A stretch of DNA of 11,355 nucleotides from Bacteroidota bacterium (GTDB lineage: Bacteria; Bacteroidota; Bacteroidia; NS11-12g; UBA955), in NCBI GenBank assembly GCA_018969565.1, contig JAGWYC010000041.1, forward strand, positions 1 to 11,355, in the 5' to 3' direction. Position 1 is the first letter of the stretch; every line of letters starts with the position of its first letter. The translations under genes were made by a program, and so were the position numbers. Positions 7,401 through 11,355 of the stretch are shown in pieces. The notes under the pieces were generated by a model. The model was given only the letters and a program-made list of their open reading frames with translations. It was not told the origin of the DNA and searched no databases.

Positions 7401-9207
7401 TACCTTCCGCTACTTCTCACTGATCCCTGAATTTGAAGGACTGCTCAATCCCATTGACTACTGGCGCGATGCCAAACGTCAGGCCGACATTGTAAACAAT
7501 GTGCCTAACCGCGAGCGCATCACCCGCTGGGACTGGGCGAAAGAAGACGACGACAAGAGTAACAGCAACACCATCTTCGGTAACTTCCCTTACGGTGCTA
7601 CCGGCGTGGGCAATCCTTCCATCCAGATGGGCGGCGGCGCTACCAGCAGCAAATACTATAAAGATTACGGTCTGTTTACCAGCCGCGTAACCACCGGTGA
7701 CTCTACAGGCTGCCGCGACACCCTCAGCCAAGCTATTTATGTAACCGGCGTTGAGGCGAAATTCGGCCTGAACCTGAGTGTGCCTTCCTGCAAAGGCATT
7801 GTAGAATTCTTTGACAGCAGCCAGGTATTTGACCCCTGCAAGATGCGTCTGGGTCGCTCCTGCGACCGCATTGTGGAGTGGTACATTAACTGGGGAGACG
7901 GCAAACGCAATAACAAGTATAGTGTGTTCAGCGGTGGCTACCCCAGCCGTGTGGCCCACGACTATACCCGCAACGGTGAGTTTACCGTAACCCTGAAAGT
8001 GAAGACCGAACTGGGTTGCGAAGACAGCTTCGAACTCAAAATCAAGATTCCCGGACCTATTCCAGTGTTCGAATTCAAAAGCAGCAACCGCATCTGTGTT
8101 AATGACAGCGTGAATTTCAGGAACATCAGCGTGAAGCCTTCACCCAACGCAAACTGGCTGTGGCGCTTCGGCGACGGTGAAGTGTTCACCACCACAACTC
8201 CTGTTGATGTGGTTCACAAGTACAAGAAGCCTGGTATCTACTACGTATTCCTCGACCAGTTCGACAGTCTGGTAGTACCTCCCTCTATCCGCAGATACTG
8301 TCCTGCCACTTATCCCGATACCACTGAAGGCGCACAACCCTTCATGATTGTGGAGGTGTTGCCCAGAAGAGATGTGTTGGGTGAGGTAGAAAAACAGACC
8401 ATCTGTATTGGTGAACTCAACACCTTCATTGACAAGAGCGATACCATCTACAACAGCTATCTGTGGACCTTCGTGAACACCGACACCAAGCAGACTGATA
8501 CCATCACCACCGGCAATGACACCCTGCGGAGAAGTTTCTCTACGAAGGGCAAATATTTAGCAATCCTGAGGCCGAACTTCAGGCCCACCTCGCCCTTCCC
8601 CTGGTGTTCCAAGCCTGATGATACCCTGCAGTTCACGGTATTGGGAGTAAGCGCCGATTTCACCATCGACAGCAGCAATATCCCAACCTTCTGCTTCGAC
8701 CGTACACCCTCGGTTGATGCTACCAAGTACCGCTGGGGCTTCTACCACGACAGCGACATCACCCAAACCGGTGGTCCGTTTGTGGAGAACAACAATAGGC
8801 CTGACCAGGTAGTATGTAACCAGTACGACAGTGTTGGATGCTGGTACGTGTGTCTCATTGTAGAGAACAACAACGGATGTAAAGACACCGTATGTAAGCT
8901 GGTATGCAATACCTTCTTCTCTAAGATTGAGATACCTAACGTATTCACTCCTAACAAGACGAAGGACGGAGTAAACGACGTGTTTGACATTCCAATCAAG
9001 GGTCATGAAATGTATGACCTGAAGATTTTCAACCGTTGGGGTCAGCGCATGTTTGCTTCCGAAGACCATAAGATTGACTGGAACGGACGTGTGAACAATA
9101 CCGGCGCAGAAGCACCGGAAGGCACCTACTACTACGTACTCAGATACCGGTTCAAGAACCAGGAGAAAGAGAAAGAAGTAAGTGGTGTCATTACCCTGAT
9201 TCGCTGA
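4435..9207 (+). CDS. Large secreted PKD/Ig-like multidomain protein with T9SS type B sorting domain
   Basis: The product (1590 aa) begins with a signal peptide, MNRYIKTLVLLFGTALAIAA then PRTASA, cleaved probably after residue 26. The C-terminal CHU_C domain (about 1498-1590) reads IEIPNVFTPN, VND, IFNRWGQRMF, W-N-G-R, APEGTYYYVLRYRF, GVITLIR, so export by T9SS to the cell surface or medium is expected. Between lie PKD/Ig-like modules, with W-x-F-G-D-type motifs at residues 55, 236, 325, 463, 1153 and 1243 and degenerate ones near 1032, 1344 and 1434. Many modules open with a cysteine (37, 116, 213, 302, 398, 598, 737, 979, 1119, 1221, 1324, 1420) and close with a G-C-x-[DE] motif, for example NNGCKD near 1480. 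Residues about 760-885 look helical and unlike PKD. Start 4435 is preferred over 4384 because the signal peptide begins there and a perfect -7 box precedes it. No catalytic motif was recognised; an adhesin or matrix role is inferred. Confidence 0.85.
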   Translation: MNRYIKTLVLLFGTALAIAAPRTASAQCQFTYDGALCEGNPIRFFGSPAGTTHSWDFGGQGSSSQQITTFVFNSPGTYTVKYQTNIGGNPCQSSLSLQIKPRPTINLKLVNQKTQCFEGNQFCFVDSSKAVPGSTLKEMRIVVSDGQLLVYKYTTQPPRTFCFDFKDDRGGVVDLTVELEDANGCIRRDTFKAVGLVRAKLGIRFTSTKPIKCDSAQACFDNRSNIQLQDIKKFVWNFGDGTKDSTNWGIPRFCKWFKGEGTYTTTLTVESKFGCKETFTFTAAAQVFEARATIIADKDSTCITDPKITFGVKGGAPNGATGFLWNFGDPPSGPRNTDDKTWTPEHNFTGLGPYRIKLTFNHPVCGPRTSYDTILILGPSSTIEIPFGRIKEEEKYQCISRDTVHFPNNSSFYHNDKKMVNDDSTFYIKGWGLGHNFSPKPGGQTSVKASPQVRNRDNVVRLWDFGDNYAPRCTTDTKAKKNVGKNCRWSRDSLPQHFYTPWETILRDTFIKQNRPMRKSLFVDVDRRCTTVNIFWTPKDSAEYRKIFYRTVPQCFQVKLFHQDTAHPFKCTSENTEQIAIMPPSARRLKKSANTIECLGSLNPMYGVTFEIEDTKPGCTPGFFMINLDSASGRNNWVGTGGIPMGNRPPGMPHPGYQMGGAYPNKYSTYYTASMIADPSGCVTVGLVIGNGFKPGPAPRQKPECVDTVWYNKFLCFPLLDPRFDVLYPNKNPLKICKNDTIIVRTIGGNKTKTDDLADQTYSLYTGNAGRNYDQYYRLNLTEEYKRYVYLAGSNKKKLANYLIRYYQKTPASGVPVTLWRDTTLTSVISKWDTAADITKAWDLFKRAVDRLGFDIYELTPTQLAKMIWNNKGTLGQPATGSRGCIDTAGFGGLVRYYVVPDKSSQQILNYRDTSIRPMNTHKAGGKTFANSVQFVPEHNGYYILELLQRSNNGCFERSSKRVVVGFYSKVAYSDTILCAGTKTLTAEPTFRYFSLIPEFEGLLNPIDYWRDAKRQADIVNNVPNRERITRWDWAKEDDDKSNSNTIFGNFPYGATGVGNPSIQMGGGATSSKYYKDYGLFTSRVTTGDSTGCRDTLSQAIYVTGVEAKFGLNLSVPSCKGIVEFFDSSQVFDPCKMRLGRSCDRIVEWYINWGDGKRNNKYSVFSGGYPSRVAHDYTRNGEFTVTLKVKTELGCEDSFELKIKIPGPIPVFEFKSSNRICVNDSVNFRNISVKPSPNANWLWRFGDGEVFTTTTPVDVVHKYKKPGIYYVFLDQFDSLVVPPSIRRYCPATYPDTTEGAQPFMIVEVLPRRDVLGEVEKQTICIGELNTFIDKSDTIYNSYLWTFVNTDTKQTDTITTGNDTLRRSFSTKGKYLAILRPNFRPTSPFPWCSKPDDTLQFTVLGVSADFTIDSSNIPTFCFDRTPSVDATKYRWGFYHDSDITQTGGPFVENNNRPDQVVCNQYDSVGCWYVCLIVENNNGCKDTVCKLVCNTFFSKIEIPNVFTPNKTKDGVNDVFDIPIKGHEMYDLKIFNRWGQRMFASEDHKIDWNGRVNNTGAEAPEGTYYYVLRYRFKNQEKEKEVSGVITLIR

Positions 9208-9228
9208 TCAACAAACAGCTCCATACTG

Positions 9229-9264
9229 CGAAAGCCCTCCACCCGGAGGGCTTTCGTATTTTTG
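9229..9264 (+). terminator. Intrinsic terminator of the large secreted protein gene
   Basis: CGAAAGCCCTCC (9229-9240) pairs perfectly with GGAGGGCTTTCG (9245-9256) across an ACCC loop, giving a 12-bp stem, and is followed by TATTTTTG. It begins 21 nt after the stop at 9205-9207. The T-rich tail overlaps the mnmE -7 box. Confidence 0.9.
9257..9264 (+). promoter_or_regulatory. -7 box for mnmE
   Basis: TATTTTTG is an exact match to TAnnTTTG, 4 nt before the mnmE ATG. A start site at the usual distance falls on or next to the start codon, so the transcript is predicted to be leaderless. The element is also the T-tract of the upstream terminator. Confidence 0.6.
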
Positions 9265-9268
9265 TACC

Positions 9269-10636
9269 ATGGCTTTCTATCAAAGCGGAGATACAATTGT
9301 AGCGCTGTCCAGCGCTCAAGGTTCAGGCGCGATTGCCCTGATTCGGCTTTCAGGACCGGAGGCCATCAGTATTGCGGAATCAGTTTTTAGCAAGCCCCTC
9401 AGCCAAAAACCCGGAAACAGTGTACAATTCGGCAGCATTAAAGAGGATCAACGCGTGATTGATGAAGTGCTGCTTTCGCTGTTTCGCGCACCTCACAGCT
9501 ATACCGGCGAGGATTTAGTAGAAATAAGCTGCCACGGTTCAGCCTACATTATCCAGGAGTTGATTGCCCTATTCTGCAAAAGCGGCGCCAGGCAGGCTGA
9601 AGCCGGAGAGTTCACCCTGCGTGCGTTTTTGAACGGCAAACTGGATCTTAGCGAGGCGGAGGCCGTGGCCGACCTGATAGCCAGCGACAGCCGAAGCAGT
9701 CATGAACTGGCCATGAAGCAGATGCGGGGCGGATACAGCAAGGCTCTGAAAGATCTGAGACAATCGCTCATTGATTATGCCGCCCTGATTGAACTGGAAC
9801 TCGATTTTTCTGAAGAAGACGTAGAATTCGCCAACAGGGACATGCTCCAAAACCTGCTGAAAGATATCCTGTTAAAAGTAGGCTCGATGCGCGATTCCTT
9901 TCATGCCGGAAATGCCCTGAAACAGGGAATACCGGTGGTGATTGCCGGCCGTCCCAACGCCGGGAAAAGTACCCTGCTCAATGCCTTATTGAATGAAGAA
10001 AGGGCCATTGTAAGTGATATTGCCGGTACTACCCGGGATACCATAGAAGAGCGCTTTGTGCTGAACGGCACCAGCTTCAGGCTTATTGATACAGCGGGAC
10101 TGCGCGATAGCAGCGACGCGGTGGAGCGCATCGGCATAGAACGCACCCATCATGAACTGAAGAAAGCCGGTATCGTGCTTTATGTGTTTGACGGAAGCAA
10201 TACTGACCCGGCCACCTTGCAACAAGACCTCGATTCATTGGAAACAGGCGCCGCCCATGTAATACCCGTGTGCAACAAAACGGACCGCATGGAACAACAT
10301 CCTAACCTGAAGTTCGGCGCTATTGCCGGAGTGATTGGCGTGGCTGCTGCAAGCGGACATATTCAGCACCTGCTGGAAACATTGAGTTCCATACCCGACA
10401 CCATTAAGGCAAATCAGGGCAATCTGTTGGTGAGCAACATGAGGCATTATCAGGCACTGGCAAATACAGCAGCGGCGCTGGAATCAGCACTGAGCGGACT
10501 TGATTCTGGGTTGGGCGGAGAACTGCTGGCCTTTCACCTGCGGGAAGCCATACGCCATCTGGGTTCCATCACCGGAACCATTGACGCCGACGAGCTACTG
10601 GGCTCCATTTTCGGACGTTTTTGTATCGGAAAATGA
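9269..10636 (+). CDS. mnmE: tRNA modification GTPase MnmE (TrmE)
   Basis: MnmE works with MnmG (GidA) to install the carboxymethylaminomethyl group on U34 of certain tRNAs, using GTP, tetrahydrofolate and FAD. The 455-residue length is normal. The N-terminal folate-binding domain (about 1-118) has DTIVALSSAQGSGAIALIRL, PHSYTGEDLVEISCHGS (75-91) and AGEFTLRAFLNGKLDLSEAE (112-131). A helical domain encloses the G domain: G1 GRPNAGKS (227-234), G2 TTRD (254-257), G3 DTAG (274-277) and G4 NKTD (336-339). The C-terminus is the diagnostic FCIGK, with catalytic C452 of the C-x-G-K motif. It is complete. ATG 9269 sits 4 nt after a perfect -7 box, and the family's N-terminus starts here. No terminator was seen after the stop. 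Confidence 0.97.
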   Translation: MAFYQSGDTIVALSSAQGSGAIALIRLSGPEAISIAESVFSKPLSQKPGNSVQFGSIKEDQRVIDEVLLSLFRAPHSYTGEDLVEISCHGSAYIIQELIALFCKSGARQAEAGEFTLRAFLNGKLDLSEAEAVADLIASDSRSSHELAMKQMRGGYSKALKDLRQSLIDYAALIELELDFSEEDVEFANRDMLQNLLKDILLKVGSMRDSFHAGNALKQGIPVVIAGRPNAGKSTLLNALLNEERAIVSDIAGTTRDTIEERFVLNGTSFRLIDTAGLRDSSDAVERIGIERTHHELKKAGIVLYVFDGSNTDPATLQQDLDSLETGAAHVIPVCNKTDRMEQHPNLKFGAIAGVIGVAAASGHIQHLLETLSSIPDTIKANQGNLLVSNMRHYQALANTAAALESALSGLDSGLGGELLAFHLREAIRHLGSITGTIDADELLGSIFGRFCIGK

Positions 10637-10906
10637 ACCCGCGTACACTTAAAATCCATCGTCCATAAGGCTCTGACTTCTTGATAGATTCGATGTTCAC
10701 GAACAGCTAGGCTTCTGTTTCCTTGTAAATAGTTGACATACTGAGATCAATTATTTTAACCGTAATCTTGCAATGGAGTTTTAATGCATAGGCAGTTAAG
10801 GATTTCAACTGCTGTAGCCGAGGATTCATCATTGAAAAACAATGTGCAAAAAGTTGTTACTTTAATCTAAAAGTAATAATTTCCCTTTCTAATTCCAAAT
10901 GTTGGC
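10637..10906. other. 270-nt AT-richer gap without a supported gene
   Basis: The gap separates mnmE from the right-hand surface protein gene and is AT-richer than either. On the plus strand only two tiny ORFs occur: ATG 10773, which stops after 3 codons, and 10784-10870 (28 aa), neither convincing. On the minus strand, frame reading from 10746 is open into mnmE with a protein-like peptide (REHRIYQEVRALW) that I do not recognise. A small hairpin CATTG/AAAAA/CAATG lies at 10830-10844. TACTTTAA at 10858-10865, 23 nt after a TTG, is a weak promoter candidate for the next gene. No strong terminator is seen. Confidence 0.5.
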
Positions 10907-11355
10907 ATGAAAAAACTTATACTCAGGGCCGCTTGCCTTGTCCTGTTCGCCACCTCAACACCCATTTTTGCGCAGAATGTGGGCATCAATGAAACCGGTG
11001 CACTCCCGGCAAATTCTGCCATGCTCGACGTGAGCGCTACCAACAAAGGGGTTCTGGTACCAAGACTCAGCCGGGCACAGAAGTTTCTGATTCCGGCACC
11101 TTCCAACGGCTTGCTCATTTACCAAACCGATGATACGGTGGGCTTCTGGTACTACGAACAAAGCAAGTGGGTGCCGATGATGCGTTCTCTCACCTTTGGC
11201 ACCGGACTGACCGGCGGATTCATTCAGGGCAAAGGTGCCGTGGATCTAAAGAAAACCGGAGTCATTGCCGGCACATATGGCAAGGTCAATGAGTTTCCTA
11301 TTGTAAGTATTAATGATTACGGGCAGGTAACCCTGGTGGCCACGCAGAAAATCAC
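10907..11355 (+). CDS. Secreted surface protein with tail-fibre-like sequence, 3' end outside window
   Basis: The 149 visible codons begin with a signal peptide, MKKLILRAACLVLFATSTPI then FAQ, probably cleaved after residue 23. The mature start NVGINETGALPANSAMLDVS and the block KGVLVPRLSRAQKFLIPAP (48-66), NGLLIYQTDDTVGFWYY (67-83) are typical of a large Bacteroidota family of exported structural proteins resembling phage tail-fibre and trimeric-stalk proteins. Beyond residue 95, SINDYGQVTL (134-143) recalls the short repeat (T-V-D-x-x-G-x-V/I-T) of those fibres. Such proteins often continue for several hundred residues and may end in a chaperone or sorting domain, which cannot be judged here. 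ATG 10907 is chosen because the signal peptide starts there. No enzyme motif is seen; a surface structural role is inferred. Confidence 0.75.
   Translation, partial: MKKLILRAACLVLFATSTPIFAQNVGINETGALPANSAMLDVSATNKGVLVPRLSRAQKFLIPAPSNGLLIYQTDDTVGFWYYEQSKWVPMMRSLTFGTGLTGGFIQGKGAVDLKKTGVIAGTYGKVNEFPIVSINDYGQVTLVATQKI

Noticed and set aside
8557..9069. 170-codon minus-strand frame antisense to the end of the giant gene
   Set aside because: The plus strand encodes clear PKD and CHU_C motifs here; the antisense translation has no motif.
10733..10775. TTGACA (10733-10738) followed by TAATCTTG (10763-10770) just before an ATG
   Set aside because: The spacing of about 27 nt from TTG to the -7-like box is too long, and the ATG opens only three codons. 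TTGACA is also not the Bacteroidota -33 consensus.
10830..10844. CATTG/CAATG hairpin with an AAAAA loop
   Set aside because: The stem is 5 bp and AT-rich with no T-tract after it; it is unlikely to be a terminator.
10784..10870. 28-codon plus-strand ORF in the gap after mnmE
   Set aside because: It has no ribosome binding site, no recognisable sequence and a length expected by chance.

Overview
The window looks like Bacteroidota chromosome. It has moderate GC, two proteins ending in the type B sorting domain of the type IX secretion system (T9SS), several start regions carrying the Bacteroidota -7 box (TAnnTTTG or TAnnTTCG) in place of a Shine-Dalgarno site, and a MLDV/PRL surface protein of a kind common in this phylum. 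All confident genes are on the plus strand. No rRNA, tRNA, CRISPR array or insertion sequence was seen.

Layout. 31-144 is a tiny antitoxin-like ORF. 250-2669 holds three conserved genes: recX (RecA modulator), lgt (lipoprotein diacylglyceryl transferase) and the DNA polymerase III delta' gene (holB). 2787-4377 is an ECF sigma factor overlapping by 8 nt a gene for a single-pass membrane protein. That protein has an anti-sigma-like cytoplasmic N-terminus, but its periplasmic part ends in a T9SS type B C-terminal domain. 4435-9207 encodes a secreted protein of about 1590 residues made of PKD/Ig-like modules and ending in the same kind of domain. A 12-bp terminator closes that gene, and its T-rich tail doubles as the -7 box of mnmE (9269-10636), a tRNA-modification GTPase. 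After a 270-nt AT-richer gap, a secreted protein with tail-fibre-like sequence starts at 10907 and runs off the right edge.

The most interesting part is 2787-9207. An ECF sigma factor, a probable anti-sigma factor carrying what looks like a secretion-sorting domain, and a large cargo with the same kind of domain lie in a row. A reasonable inference, not shown by sequence alone, is a regulatory circuit in which the anti-sigma factor's C-terminal domain acts as a tethered cargo mimic that reports T9SS status or envelope traffic to the sigma factor. The remaining genes are ordinary housekeeping functions with compact, nearly leaderless promoters.
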